Below, in pieces: positions 10,355 through 18,104 of a stretch of 64,000 bases of DNA. Source of the DNA: Leisingera sp. JC1. Lineage in GTDB: Bacteria; Pseudomonadota; Alphaproteobacteria; Rhodobacterales; Rhodobacteraceae. The notes under the pieces were generated by a model. That model saw only the letters and a list, made by a program, of their open reading frames with translations. It was not told the DNA's origin and made no database searches. Numbering within the stretch: the first letter of the stretch is position 1; every line of letters starts with the position of its first letter. Position numbers and translations under genes: made by a program. The stretch lies in contig NZ_LYUZ01000103.1 of NCBI RefSeq assembly GCF_001679925.1, positions 399 through 64,398 of the forward strand, given 5' to 3'.

Positions 10355-11215
10355 CTATTCCGCCGCCAGCGGCAGCTCCTCCCGCCCGATGGCTGCGATT
10401 TCCGCCACCACTTGGCGCAGCAGAGTCTGCAGCGCATCAAAGTCCGCATTGGGCCGGATGTTGGCCTCATCCATGTACAGCGCCCGGTCGATCTCGATCT
10501 GCACTGCATGCTGGCGCCGCGACGGGCGGCCATAGGTCTGGGCAATATAGGCTCCGGCAAAAGGCGTGTTGCGTGCCACCCGCAGCCCGGCGGCGGCAAA
10601 AGCCGCCTCGATCCGGTCCACAACGCTGCCATCCGCAGCCGCCCCGAAGCGGTCGCCCAGCACGATCTCGGGTTTGCCCGCACCGCGCGGGACCATCGCG
10701 TCGACGGCTTCATGCGGCATCGAGTGGCAATCCACCAGAATCGCCTGCCCGAATTGCGCGTGCGCCTGATCCAGCAGCCCTTTCAGTGCCTGATGGTAGG
10801 GATGCCAGCATGTCCGGATCCGCCGCTCTGCCTCCGCCAATGGCAGCTTGCCGCTGTAGATCGCCCGGCCGTTTGCGACCACCCGCGGAATCACCCCCAG
10901 GCCGGAGGCCACCCGCGGGTTCTGGCCGCGCTTCTGCACCCCTTCAATCACCGCCGGGTCCAATTCATCCGGCGAACGGTTCAGGTCCAGATAGGCGCGC
11001 GGCTTCAGCGCCTTCAGCAGCGGCGCCCCGAACTCCGGCGCCGCCCGGAACAGCTGATCGACAAAGGCATCTTCCGAACTTCGGATCTCCCTCCGCCCCA
11101 GAATCGATTGTGCCAGAAAGGAATCGGAATACTCCGCGCCGCTGTGCGGAGAGGCAAAAACCACCGCCGAAGCCAGTTTCTGCGGGGAAATCACGGAAAA
11201 CGCTGTATCAGGCAT
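10355..11215 (-). CDS. N-formylglutamate amidohydrolase family protein
   Basis: This 286-residue protein belongs to the FGase family, metal-dependent hydrolases that release formate and glutamate in one route of histidine breakdown. Visible family signatures are FASPHSGAEY near residue 20, EDAFVDQLF, ILVDCHSMPH, VLGDRFG and the NTPFAGAYIAQTYGRP block, which supply metal-binding His/Asp/Glu residues. It is not next to hut genes, so the substrate could be another formyl or related amide. It is transcribed alone. Confidence 0.85.
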   Translation of the reverse strand: MPDTAFSVISPQKLASAVVFASPHSGAEYSDSFLAQSILGRREIRSSEDAFVDQLFRAAPEFGAPLLKALKPRAYLDLNRSPDELDPAVIEGVQKRGQNPRVASGLGVIPRVVANGRAIYSGKLPLAEAERRIRTCWHPYHQALKGLLDQAHAQFGQAILVDCHSMPHEAVDAMVPRGAGKPEIVLGDRFGAAADGSVVDRIEAAFAAAGLRVARNTPFAGAYIAQTYGRPSRRQHAVQIEIDRALYMDEANIRPNADFDALQTLLRQVVAEIAAIGREELPLAAE

Positions 11216-11279
11216 CCTTGCTCCGGTGCTTCTTGTGCAAGAAACAGCATATCGCGGAAATTTCTGCGGTCAAAAGCTC

Positions 11280-11308
11280 TTGCGCACCCCGGCGACTCTA
11301 TTTATAGA
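11280..11308 (+). promoter_or_regulatory. Sigma-70-type promoter before tRNA-Val
   Basis: TTGCGC (11280-11285) and TATAGA (11303-11308) are separated by 17 bases, upstream of the tRNA by about 70 bp. Both hexamers are near consensus. The transcript may also cover rpmJ, which follows in the same direction before the terminator at 11681. Confidence 0.6.
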
Positions 11309-11378
11309 CCCCCTCACCGGCGCGGCACCCCGCGCCCCTTTCACTTCTAAGGGGCAGGAAAGCAGCGCAGGCCAGAGT

Positions 11379-11453
11379 GGGCGATTAGCTCAGCGGTAGA
11401 GCACTTCGTTGACATCGAAGGGGTCACAAGTTCGATCCTTGTATCGCCCACCA
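11379..11453 (+). tRNA. tRNA-Val (anticodon GAC)
   Basis: The cloverleaf is complete. The acceptor arms GGGCGAT and ATCGCCC pair, the D arm contains AGCTCAGCGGTAGAGC, the anticodon stem CTTCG/CGAAG encloses loop TTGACAT with anticodon GAC at 11411-11413, and the T arm contains the TTCGATC loop. The CCA end (11451-11453) is encoded. GAC reads GUC and GUU valine codons. Confidence 0.97.
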
Positions 11454-11532
11454 TTCAATTCACTGCTTCGGCTCCGGCCCAAGCACCCGCTAACCCAGGC
11501 GCTGGTTCGCGCCGCAGACAAGGAGAGAGACC

Positions 11533-11658
11533 ATGAAGGTCAAGAACTCGCTCCGTTCGCTGAAGAACCGGCACCGCGATTGCCGGGTTGTGCGCCGTAA
11601 AGGCCGCGTGTACGTGATCAACAAGACCCAGCGCAAGTTCAAAGCGCGCCAGGGCTAA
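11533..11658 (+). CDS. rpmJ: 50S ribosomal protein L36 (bL36), 41 residues
   Basis: This very short gene encodes a basic 41-residue protein starting [17 protein letters not shown] and ending [11 protein letters not shown], the form of bL36 usual in alphaproteobacteria. It keeps only one of the zinc-ligand cysteines of the C+ type, so it is the zinc-independent form. The ATG follows AAGGAGAGAGACC. It lies 80 bp after tRNA-Val on the same strand and is followed by a strong terminator, so the two may be co-transcribed. Confidence 0.95.
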   Translation: MKVKNSLRSLKNRHRDCRVVRRKGRVYVINKTQRKFKARQG

Positions 11659-11680
11659 GGTCCGCCACAGCGACATGCAG

Positions 11681-11709
11681 AAAACCGCATCATCCGATGC
11701 GGTTTTTTT
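11681..11709 (+). terminator. Rho-independent terminator of rpmJ
   Basis: An 11-bp stem (11681-11691 with 11696-11706) and a 4-base loop end in a run of seven T residues. It lies 22 bp after the rpmJ stop. Confidence 0.93.
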
Positions 11710-11795
11710 GCGTTTGGGGGGGGCAGTCCGGACAAGCGCTGTAACGACAGAGCGCGTTCAGGGCCTGGCAAGGCAACAGCTGATTGCGACTTTCT

Positions 11796-11862
11796 GACTG
11801 TTTCAGTCGGAAATTCATTGCATCTCCCGTCAGATGCTTTAATCGACTCTTTCAGTCGGAAA
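11796..11862 (+). promoter_or_regulatory. Paired palindromes GACT-N5-AGTC upstream of fbpA
   Basis: Two near-identical sites lie 34-95 bp before fbpA: GACTGTTTCAGTCGGAAAT (11796-11814) and GACTCTTTCAGTCGGAAAA (11845-11863), spaced 49 bp apart. Each has perfect GACT/AGTC arms around five bases and a GGAAA tail. The same motif occurs once upstream of fbpB (15791). Since both genes encode one iron transporter, the natural reading is an iron-responsive operator; the regulator is not identified. Confidence 0.65.
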
Positions 11863-11890
11863 ACTGATCTAACCAAGAACGGGACATCCA

Positions 11891-12907
11891 ATGCTGAAAG
11901 CCACAACCGTACTGGCCGGCGCGCTGAGCGCCGCCGTTGCCACCTCCGCTGCAGCCGAAGGCGAGCTGAACATCTACTCCTCGCGCCACTATGACACCGA
12001 CGAGCAGCTGTATTCGGACTTCGAAGAGGCCACCGGCATCACCATCAACCGCATCGAGGGCAACGCCGACGAGCTGATCGCCCGGATGAATGCCGAGGGT
12101 GAAAACTCCCCAGCAGATATCCTGATCACCGTCGACACCTCGCGCCTGACCCGCGCCAAGGAGGCCGGTGTCCTGCAAAGCATCGACAGCGACGTGCTGG
12201 AGGCCCGGGTTCCGGCCTACCTGCAGGATGAGGACAACCAGTGGTTCGGCTTCAGCCAGCGTGCGCGCATCATCTTCTTCGACAAGGACGGTGTGGCCAA
12301 CCCGCCGCAGACATATCTGGATCTGGCAGATCCCGCCTACAAGGGCCAGGTTTGCATCCGCTCGTCCAAGAACACCTACAATCAGACCCTGCTGGCCTCG
12401 ATCGTGACCCACCACGGTGCTGAAAAGGCGCGTGAATGGGCTGAAGGCGTGGTTGCCAACATGGCCCGCGATCCGCAAGGCGGCGACACCGACCAGATTC
12501 GCGGCCTGGTCTCCGGCGAATGCGGTATCGCCGTTGCCAACAGCTATTACTTTGCCCGCTCGATCCGCAAGGAGGTCAAGGGCGTGTCGGAGAACCGCGA
12601 TCAGATCGGCTGGCTGTTCCCCTCTCAGAACACCGAAGGCGCGCATATGAACCTGTCGGGCGGCGGCGTCGCCGTGCACGCTCCGAACAAGGAGAACGCG
12701 ATCAAGTTCCTGGAGTACCTCTCCAGCGATTCCGCCCAGCAGTATTTCTCGGCCGGCAATGACGAATACCCGGCTGTGTCCGGCGTCGGCCTGGCCCCGT
12801 CGATCGCGGCACTTGGCCACTTCAAGCCGGATGACGTGAACCTGTCCGAGGTCGCCAAGAACCTGCCAGAGGCGCAGAAGATCTTCAACGACGTCGGCTG
12901 GAAGTAA
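11891..12907 (+). CDS. fbpA: Fe(III) ABC transporter, periplasmic binding protein
   Basis: This 338-residue protein binds ferric iron in the periplasm and delivers it to the FbpB-type permease. It has a signal peptide (about residues 1-22, ending SAAAEG) and the typical start of the mature protein, LNIYSSRHYDTDEQLYSDFE. The iron-binding tyrosines are expected in the ANSYYFARS block near residue 220. It stands alone between its upstream palindromes and a strong terminator; the permease gene is 1.1 kb away in the opposite orientation, and no ATPase gene is nearby. Confidence 0.94.
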   Translation: MLKATTVLAGALSAAVATSAAAEGELNIYSSRHYDTDEQLYSDFEEATGITINRIEGNADELIARMNAEGENSPADILITVDTSRLTRAKEAGVLQSIDSDVLEARVPAYLQDEDNQWFGFSQRARIIFFDKDGVANPPQTYLDLADPAYKGQVCIRSSKNTYNQTLLASIVTHHGAEKAREWAEGVVANMARDPQGGDTDQIRGLVSGECGIAVANSYYFARSIRKEVKGVSENRDQIGWLFPSQNTEGAHMNLSGGGVAVHAPNKENAIKFLEYLSSDSAQQYFSAGNDEYPAVSGVGLAPSIAALGHFKPDDVNLSEVAKNLPEAQKIFNDVGWK

Positions 12908-12932
12908 GCCCCTTCAGGTCAAACCGATGAAC

Positions 12933-12962
12933 AATGGCGCGGAACACTCCGCGCCATTTTTT
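12933..12962 (+). terminator. Rho-independent terminator of fbpA
   Basis: An 11-bp GC-rich stem (12933-12943 with 12948-12958) with loop ACAC is followed by TTTT, 25 bp after the fbpA stop. Confidence 0.92.
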
Positions 12963-13066
12963 GGCAGTAACGTGCCCCCAAAGCACCGCTGCTCCGGCGG
13001 TTCATCCGGCAATCAGCTTTCGCTAGACCTGGCGCCGCATCGCGCCTATAGCTTCCCGCGCATTGA

Positions 13067-13079
13067 AAAATGTCATTTT
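13067..13079. promoter_or_regulatory. Palindrome AAAATG-T-CATTTT before the GTPase leader
   Basis: A perfect 13-bp odd palindrome lies 10 bp before the leader start codon and 51 bp before the COG0523 GTPase gene. COG0523 genes are often under zinc or another metal control, so this is a candidate operator. The match to a known Zur box is not close enough to name it. Confidence 0.4.
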
Positions 13080-13089
13080 GGGAGGAATC

Positions 13090-13134
13090 ATGCGGTTGAA
13101 CGGACGTTTCGCCCTGAAGGGCCAGAGCGCATGA
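13090..13134 (+). CDS. 14-residue leader peptide coupled to the COG0523 GTPase gene
   Basis: An ATG with a strong ribosome-binding site (GGGAGGAATC) opens a 14-codon frame, MRLNGRFALKGQSA, whose TGA overlaps the ATG of the next gene (ATGA at 13131-13134). The GTPase gene itself has no visible ribosome-binding site. This arrangement is typical of translational coupling. The peptide may have no function beyond that. Whether it is translated is inference. Confidence 0.5.
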   Translation: MRLNGRFALKGQSA

Positions 13135-13991
13135 ACAGGCTGCCGGTCACAATCATCAGCGGCTATCTGGGCGCGGGCAAAACGACGCTGATTAACCGCC
13201 TCCTGGCAGAGGATCACGGGCTGAAACTGGCGGTGATCGTCAACGACTTTGGCGCAGTCAACATTGATGACGCGCTGATCCAGGGCACGGACGGCGGCAA
13301 GATAGCCCTGACCAACGGCTGCGTCTGCTGCACGATGGGGGACGACCTTTCCCTGGCGCTGCGCGAAGTTATGGCTCGTCAGGACCGCCCGGATCATCTG
13401 GTGATCGAGGCCAGCGGCATCTCCGACCCGGTCGCCATCGCCAATTCCGTCCTGAATGAAAGCGGCCTCAGCTATGGCGGCATCGTCTCCCTGGTGGATG
13501 CGGAAAACGCCGCAACCCTATTGAACGACCCGCTGGTGGCTCCGCAGGCAGAGCAGCAGATCCGTGCCGCAGACCTGGTGATCGCGACCAAATGCGGCGA
13601 ACTGAACGCAGACCTCTCAGCGCTTCTGGCCAAGGCAGGCGCCCGAACCCCTACAGTGCTGAACGGCTCGCCCGTGGCAGAACTTCTCTTTGACGTGGTG
13701 CCGCTGCCCAAGGGGCGCGCGGTTGCGGCGCACCCCGCCTACACCACCTGGCAGCACCGCAGCGGCGCCGTGCTGGACCGCCGCGCGCTGGGGGACAAGC
13801 TGGCAGAACGCCCCACGGGCCTCTACCGGATGAAAGGTTTTGTGCTGACCACTGGCGGCGCCTATGAGCTGCATGTGGTCGGCCGCCATGTGGAGGCCAA
13901 ACGCTGCGAGGCAGAAGAAACACTGCTGGTCGGCCTCGGCCCCGCAGACCGGATTTCCCGCGAAGAGATCGAGGCCTGGTGGGCGGCATAA
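13131..13991 (+). CDS. CobW/COG0523-family GTPase (metallochaperone-like)
   Basis: This 286-residue G3E GTPase has the P-loop GYLGAGKTTLIN near residue 10, the metal-binding GCVCC motif near residue 64, the EASGISDP block, and a CobW C-terminal domain from about residue 195. Members insert or traffic zinc, cobalt or other metals; the metal here cannot be read. It lies between fbpA and fbpB, which hints at a link with metal homeostasis, but the terminator after fbpA gives it its own transcript. Its start overlaps the leader peptide stop. An in-frame upstream extension to 12927 is unlikely because it would run through the fbpA terminator. Confidence 0.9.
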   Translation: MNRLPVTIISGYLGAGKTTLINRLLAEDHGLKLAVIVNDFGAVNIDDALIQGTDGGKIALTNGCVCCTMGDDLSLALREVMARQDRPDHLVIEASGISDPVAIANSVLNESGLSYGGIVSLVDAENAATLLNDPLVAPQAEQQIRAADLVIATKCGELNADLSALLAKAGARTPTVLNGSPVAELLFDVVPLPKGRAVAAHPAYTTWQHRSGAVLDRRALGDKLAERPTGLYRMKGFVLTTGGAYELHVVGRHVEAKRCEAEETLLVGLGPADRISREEIEAWWAA

Positions 13992-14015
13992 GCCGCCCCG
14001 TTGGCCCGAACCGCA

Positions 14016-14062
14016 CCAGGAAAATTCGAATTTTCCTGGCAAGAATTTTCCAAAATTCTTGC
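14016..14062. terminator. Two abutting AT-rich palindromes between convergent genes
   Basis: A 24-bp perfect palindrome with arms CCAGGAAAATTC (14016-14039) is followed directly by a second inverted repeat with arms GCAAGAATTTT around CC (14039-14062). They fill the gap between the convergent GTPase gene and fbpB. The T-rich arms on both strands fit a bidirectional terminator; the doubling is unusual. Confidence 0.55.
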
Positions 14063-14064
14063 GC

Positions 14065-15744
14065 CTACCGCCGCCGACCCACCTGGCGGCAGATCAGGAT
14101 CACCGGCAGCAGCCCCACCGCCATGATCACCAGCGACGGCACAGCGGCGCCCTCCAGCCGCTCATCCGCCGCCAGCCTGTGCGCCTGCACCGCCAGCGTG
14201 TCGAAATTGAAGGGCCGCATGATCAGGGTTGCGGGCAGTTCCTTCATCACATCCACAAAAACAATCAGCAGCGCCGTCAGCAGGCTGGGTGTCAAGATCG
14301 GCAGATGCACCCGCCGCAGCATTCCCATCGGCCCCTGCCCCAGCGACCGGGCCGCTGCATCCATGTTGGAATGCATCGTCGCCTGACCACCCTCATAGGC
14401 GCCAAGAGCCGCCGCCATGAACCGCACGCCATAGGCGGCCACCAAAAGCCAAATCGAGCCGGTGACCAGCAGTCCGGTGCGGATCCCGAAACTCTCCCGC
14501 ATCCAGGCATCCAGCGCATTGTCAAAGGCTGCGAAAGGCACGATCAGCCCCACCGCGATCACCCCACCCGGCACCGCATAGCCCAGCCGTGCAAAATAGG
14601 CCGCAGCAGCAGACACCCGGCCGGGCCGCAACCGCTGGTAAAAGCCCAGGCATACCGCCGCCGTTACGGTCAGCACTGCTGCCGCCGTGGCCAGGGTGAT
14701 CGAATTGGTTGTGAAATCGATGTAACGGCGGCTGAACAGGTTCTGCTCGGAGTCAAAGCTCATCGTAAACAGCACCGCTACCGGCAGCAGAAACCCCAGC
14801 ACCACCGGAACCGCACAAAAGAACACGGCCACCGCCGCCTTGATGCCGCCCAGTTCGGCCGGCGCCATTTGGTTGTGGTGCTTGCCCGCGTGGTGGTATT
14901 TCGCCCGCCCCCGCGTGGCCCGCTCCACCACCGCAAGCGTCAGTGCAAAGCCCAAAAGGCACAGCGCCAACTGCGCCGCGCCGCCGCGGTCGCCCAGCGA
15001 GAACCAGCTGGTGTAAATCCCGGTGGCAAAGGTCTGCACACCGAAATAACTGACCGTGCCAAAATCCGCGATGGTCTCCATCACTGCCAGAAGCACGCCC
15101 GAGGCAATGGCCGGCCGCGCCATCGGCAGGCTGATCAGCCAGAACGCCTGCCAGGAATTCTTGCCAAGCGCCCGCGCAGCCAGAAAGGCACCGGCGCTCT
15201 GCTGCATGAAGGCCGCCCGCGCCAGCAAATAGACATAGGGATACAGCACCAGCACCAGCATCGCCGCCGCCCCGCCAGTGGAACGGATCTCCGGGAACCA
15301 GTAATCCCGCGGGCCCCAGCCCGTGACCTCACGCAGGGTGGACTGCACGATGCCGGGATGGTCCAAGATATGGGTATAGGCATAGGCCAGCACATAGGCC
15401 GGAAAGGCCAGCGGCAGCACCAGCGCGACTTCCAGCAGCCGGGCACCGGGGAACCGGGTCATCGTCACCAGCCAGGCGGCGCCTGTGCCGATTGCAAAGG
15501 TGCCTAGCGCCACCAGCGCCACCAGCACCAGAGTGGTCAGCGAATAGCCCGGCAGCACGGTCCCGGCCAAGTGGCTGATCGTCTCCGTGCCGCCGAACGC
15601 CGCCGCCAATGCCACTGCCACCATTGGCAGCAGGCAGGACAGCGCCACGGCCCAAGCCAGCACGGCAAAGACACCTCCGCCGGTCCTGCCGCCGCGGCGG
15701 CGCCCGTGTGGCGCGTATTCTATGGGATCATTGGCAGCGGTCAT
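14065..15744 (-). CDS. fbpB: Fe(III) ABC transporter permease, two-module
   Basis: This 559-residue membrane protein has about twelve membrane segments in two homologous permease modules, each with a binding-protein-dependent transport motif facing the ATPase (around EVALVLPLAFPAY in the first and the AALGAYEGGQATMHSNM region in the second). Length and pattern are those of ferric iron permeases of the FbpB/SfuB type. The gene is convergent with the COG0523 gene, and its upstream region carries the palindrome also found before fbpA. No ATPase gene (fbpC) is in the window, so the ATPase must be supplied from elsewhere. Confidence 0.93.
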   Translation of the reverse strand: MTAANDPIEYAPHGRRRGGRTGGGVFAVLAWAVALSCLLPMVAVALAAAFGGTETISHLAGTVLPGYSLTTLVLVALVALGTFAIGTGAAWLVTMTRFPGARLLEVALVLPLAFPAYVLAYAYTHILDHPGIVQSTLREVTGWGPRDYWFPEIRSTGGAAAMLVLVLYPYVYLLARAAFMQQSAGAFLAARALGKNSWQAFWLISLPMARPAIASGVLLAVMETIADFGTVSYFGVQTFATGIYTSWFSLGDRGGAAQLALCLLGFALTLAVVERATRGRAKYHHAGKHHNQMAPAELGGIKAAVAVFFCAVPVVLGFLLPVAVLFTMSFDSEQNLFSRRYIDFTTNSITLATAAAVLTVTAAVCLGFYQRLRPGRVSAAAAYFARLGYAVPGGVIAVGLIVPFAAFDNALDAWMRESFGIRTGLLVTGSIWLLVAAYGVRFMAAALGAYEGGQATMHSNMDAAARSLGQGPMGMLRRVHLPILTPSLLTALLIVFVDVMKELPATLIMRPFNFDTLAVQAHRLAADERLEGAAVPSLVIMAVGLLPVILICRQVGRRR

Positions 15745-15790
15745 TTGCGGCGGTCTTGGGTCCGGCGTAAGTCTCTCGGCACTCTATTTC

Positions 15791-15803
15791 GACTATTCCA
15801 GTC
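15791..15803. promoter_or_regulatory. Palindrome GACT-ATTCC-AGTC upstream of fbpB
   Basis: This is the third copy of the motif seen twice before fbpA: GACTATTCCAGTCAGAAAT (15791-15809). It lies about 47 bp upstream of the fbpB start. The conserved parts are GACT, a TTYC core, AGTC and a following RGAAA. Confidence 0.6.
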
Positions 15804-15848
15804 AGAAATTCCAGCCGGAAAGCGCGGCCCCGCTCTTTAGTCCCTCAA

Positions 15849-15881
15849 AACAGAAAACGGGCGCCCGCATCCGGCGCCCGT
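15849..15881 (-). terminator. Rho-independent terminator at the end of the liv/ligase unit
   Basis: A 9-bp GC-rich stem (15857-15865 with 15873-15881), read on the minus strand, is followed by TTTTCTG. It lies about 22 bp after the stop of the ligase gene at 15904. Confidence 0.8.
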
Positions 15882-15903
15882 GCTTGCCTGCAATACAGAC
15901 GGT

Positions 15904-17121
15904 TCAGTCGTAGGTCCGCTGATCCTCGATCACCAGCCCGTCCTTGGGCAGCGCATCCGGCGCCACCACTTCGACCTTGCCCTTGAGCTTCAGCACCTCG
16001 GCAACCGACCGGGCAAAAGCTGTCTCATCCCCGCCCTTGGCTTCGATCTGCACGGTCATCGCGTCCATCTCGCCATCGCGGCTGGCAATGACACGCGCCT
16101 TGACGATCTCGTCATGCTTTTCAACCAGCGCCGCAACCTGCTCCGGGCGCACAAACATTCCCTTGATCTTGGTCGTCTGATCGGCCCGGCCCATCCACCC
16201 CTTGATCCGCATGTTGGTGCGGCCACAGGGCGAGACCCCCGGCATCACTGCCGACAAATCGCCGGTGGCAAAGCGGATCAGCGGGTAATCGGGATTGAGC
16301 GTGGTCACAACAACCTCGCCCACCTCACCCGGTGCCACCGGATTGCCGGTGCCGGGGGTAACGATCTCGACGATCACATGCTCGTCGACAATCATCCCCT
16401 CCATCGCCGGGCTTTCATAGGCGATATTGCCCAGATCGGCGGTGGCATAGCACTGCAAGCAGGAAATCCCGCGGTCCAGGTACTCCTGGCGCAAGCTGGG
16501 AAACAGCGCGCCGCCCCCCACTGCGGCCTTGGAGAACATCAGCTCCACGCCCATCGCGTCCGCCTTGTCCAGGATCACCTTCAGGTAGTCCGGCGTCCCG
16601 GCATAGGCGGTAGCGCCCACGTCATGCGCCGCCGTCACCTGCAGCTCGGTCTGGCCGGTGCCGGCAGGCAGCACCGCGGCACCGACAGCCCGCGCCCCGT
16701 TTTCAAAGATCATGCCGGCAGGCGTCAGGTGATAGCCAAAGCAGTTCTGCACCACATCACCCTGGCCGATGCCTGCCGCATGCAGGAACCGCCCCATCCG
16801 CCACCAGTCGCCGTCCACCCCGCCCGGCTCGTAGATCGGGCCGGGGCTTTGGAAGATATGGGCAAAGCCGGTCGCAGGCTTGACGGTGAAGCCGCCAAAG
16901 GGCGGATTTGCCGCCTGGGCGCGGCTCAGTTCGGATTTGCGCAGCACCGGCAGCGCGGCCAGCACCTCCACCGAGGTCACGGCTGCGGGGTCCACCCCGT
17001 CCAGCATCCCGGCATATCCCGGCGCGGACTTTGCGCGGGCAATCTGCTCCGGCAGCGCCTGGGCAAGGCCGGCTGCGCGTTCGTCATCGCTGCGGGTCTC
17101 TAACGTGTCAAAAAAGCTCAT
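15904..17121 (-). CDS. Phenylacetate-CoA ligase (PaaK)-like adenylate-forming enzyme
   Basis: This 405-residue enzyme belongs to the AMP-forming acyl-CoA ligase superfamily, PaaK branch: it activates an aromatic or other carboxylate with ATP and transfers it to CoA. The signs are the PaaK-like layout with ATADLGNIAYES in the middle, LIRFATGDLSAVMPG near residue 295, and the short AMP-binding C-terminal domain. I start at the ATG at 17121, which follows GGGGAG; upstream in-frame ATGs would overlap livF more. It is the last gene of the liv operon (17 bp after livF), which suggests that the imported substrate is activated with CoA. The substrate is unknown. Confidence 0.85.
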   Translation of the reverse strand: MSFFDTLETRSDDERAAGLAQALPEQIARAKSAPGYAGMLDGVDPAAVTSVEVLAALPVLRKSELSRAQAANPPFGGFTVKPATGFAHIFQSPGPIYEPGGVDGDWWRMGRFLHAAGIGQGDVVQNCFGYHLTPAGMIFENGARAVGAAVLPAGTGQTELQVTAAHDVGATAYAGTPDYLKVILDKADAMGVELMFSKAAVGGGALFPSLRQEYLDRGISCLQCYATADLGNIAYESPAMEGMIVDEHVIVEIVTPGTGNPVAPGEVGEVVVTTLNPDYPLIRFATGDLSAVMPGVSPCGRTNMRIKGWMGRADQTTKIKGMFVRPEQVAALVEKHDEIVKARVIASRDGEMDAMTVQIEAKGGDETAFARSVAEVLKLKGKVEVVAPDALPKDGLVIEDQRTYD

Positions 17122-17138
17122 CACATCATCTCCCCGCA

Positions 17139-17990
17139 TCAGCTCAGCCACCTCTTGCGGCGGCGGTAGGACCGCACGTCGCGGAAGCTCTTGCGCCCTT
17201 CGTCCGACATGCCGAGGTAGAATTCCTTGACGTCCGGGTTCTCCCGCAGCTCTGCTGCAGGCCCGTCCATCACCACCCGGCCGGATTCCAGGATGTATCC
17301 GTAGTGCGCATAGCGCAGGGCGACATTGGTGTTCTGCTCCGCCAGCAGGAAGGTCACGCCTTCCTGTTCGTTGATCGACTTCACGATCTCGAAAATCTGC
17401 TCCACCAGCTGCGGCGCCAGCCCCATCGAGGGTTCGTCCAGCAGGATCGTCTCCGGCCGCGACATCAGCGCGCGGCCCATCGCCACCATCTGCTGCTCGC
17501 CGCCCGAGGTATAGCCTGCCTGCGATTTGCGGCGCTCCTTCAGGCGCGGGAAGTAGTGATAGACCATTTCCAGGTCTTTCTGGATGTCGGCACCGCTGTC
17601 GCGGCGGGTATAGGCGCCGGTCAGCAGGTTTTCCTCCACCGTCAGGTGCTCAAAGCAGTGGCGGCCTTCCATCACCTGGATGACGCCCTTCTTCACCAGC
17701 TCCGCCGGGTCCTGCTCATGCACATGCGCACCGCGGTATTTGATCGAGCCCTTGGTGACCTCGCCGCGTTCCGAATGCAGCAGGTTTGAGATTGCCTTCA
17801 GCGTCGTGGTCTTGCCGGCCCCGTTGCCGCCCAGCAGCGCGGTGATGCCGCCCTTGGGCACATTCAGGCTCACGCCTTTCAGAACGAGGATCACGTGATT
17901 GTAGATCACCTCGATATTGTTGACCTCCAGCAGGGTCTCGGCCTGCACATCGGCAGTGGCGGCGTCGGTGTTCGCTGCATCCAGCATCAA
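17139..17990 (-). CDS. livF: Branched-chain amino acid type ABC transporter ATPase LivF
   Basis: This 283-residue ATPase powers the Liv-type importer with LivG. Visible motifs are Walker A GGNGAGKTT (about residues 54-62), signature TSGGEQQMVAMGRAL, Walker B ILLDEPSMGLAP and the switch His in FLLAEQNTNVAL (where the family has a Gln-Asn rather than a canonical His). The N-terminus has an Asp/Ala-rich extension of about 20 residues and the C-terminus a basic tail RRRKRWLS. It follows livK after a hairpin-rich gap and precedes the PaaK-like ligase. Confidence 0.93.
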   Translation of the reverse strand: MMLDAANTDAATADVQAETLLEVNNIEVIYNHVILVLKGVSLNVPKGGITALLGGNGAGKTTTLKAISNLLHSERGEVTKGSIKYRGAHVHEQDPAELVKKGVIQVMEGRHCFEHLTVEENLLTGAYTRRDSGADIQKDLEMVYHYFPRLKERRKSQAGYTSGGEQQMVAMGRALMSRPETILLDEPSMGLAPQLVEQIFEIVKSINEQEGVTFLLAEQNTNVALRYAHYGYILESGRVVMDGPAAELRENPDVKEFYLGMSDEGRKSFRDVRSYRRRKRWLS

Positions 17991-18007
17991 AGCGTGTCCT
18001 CATACCT

Positions 18008-18062
18008 GTCCCGGTTCTTGTCCGGGACCCTGTTTGCGCAGCGCGGCGGCTCCCCGCCGCGC
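18008..18062. other. Two stable hairpins between livK and livF
   Basis: GTCCCGG/CCGGGAC (18008-18014, 18022-18028) and GCGCGGCGG/CCGCCGCGC (18041-18049, 18054-18062) lie in the 114-bp gap after livK. Neither has a T tract on the minus strand. Such structures often protect an upstream mRNA and raise the level of the binding protein relative to the ATPase. Confidence 0.55.
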
Positions 18063-18104
18063 GGGTTGTCCCCGGCCCCGCCAAGGCAGGGCCGGAAGGA
18101 GCCC

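Noticed and set aside
13864-15507. Plus-strand frame of 547 codons antisense to fbpB
   Set aside because: Arg/His/Gln-rich shadow of the GC-rich permease gene.
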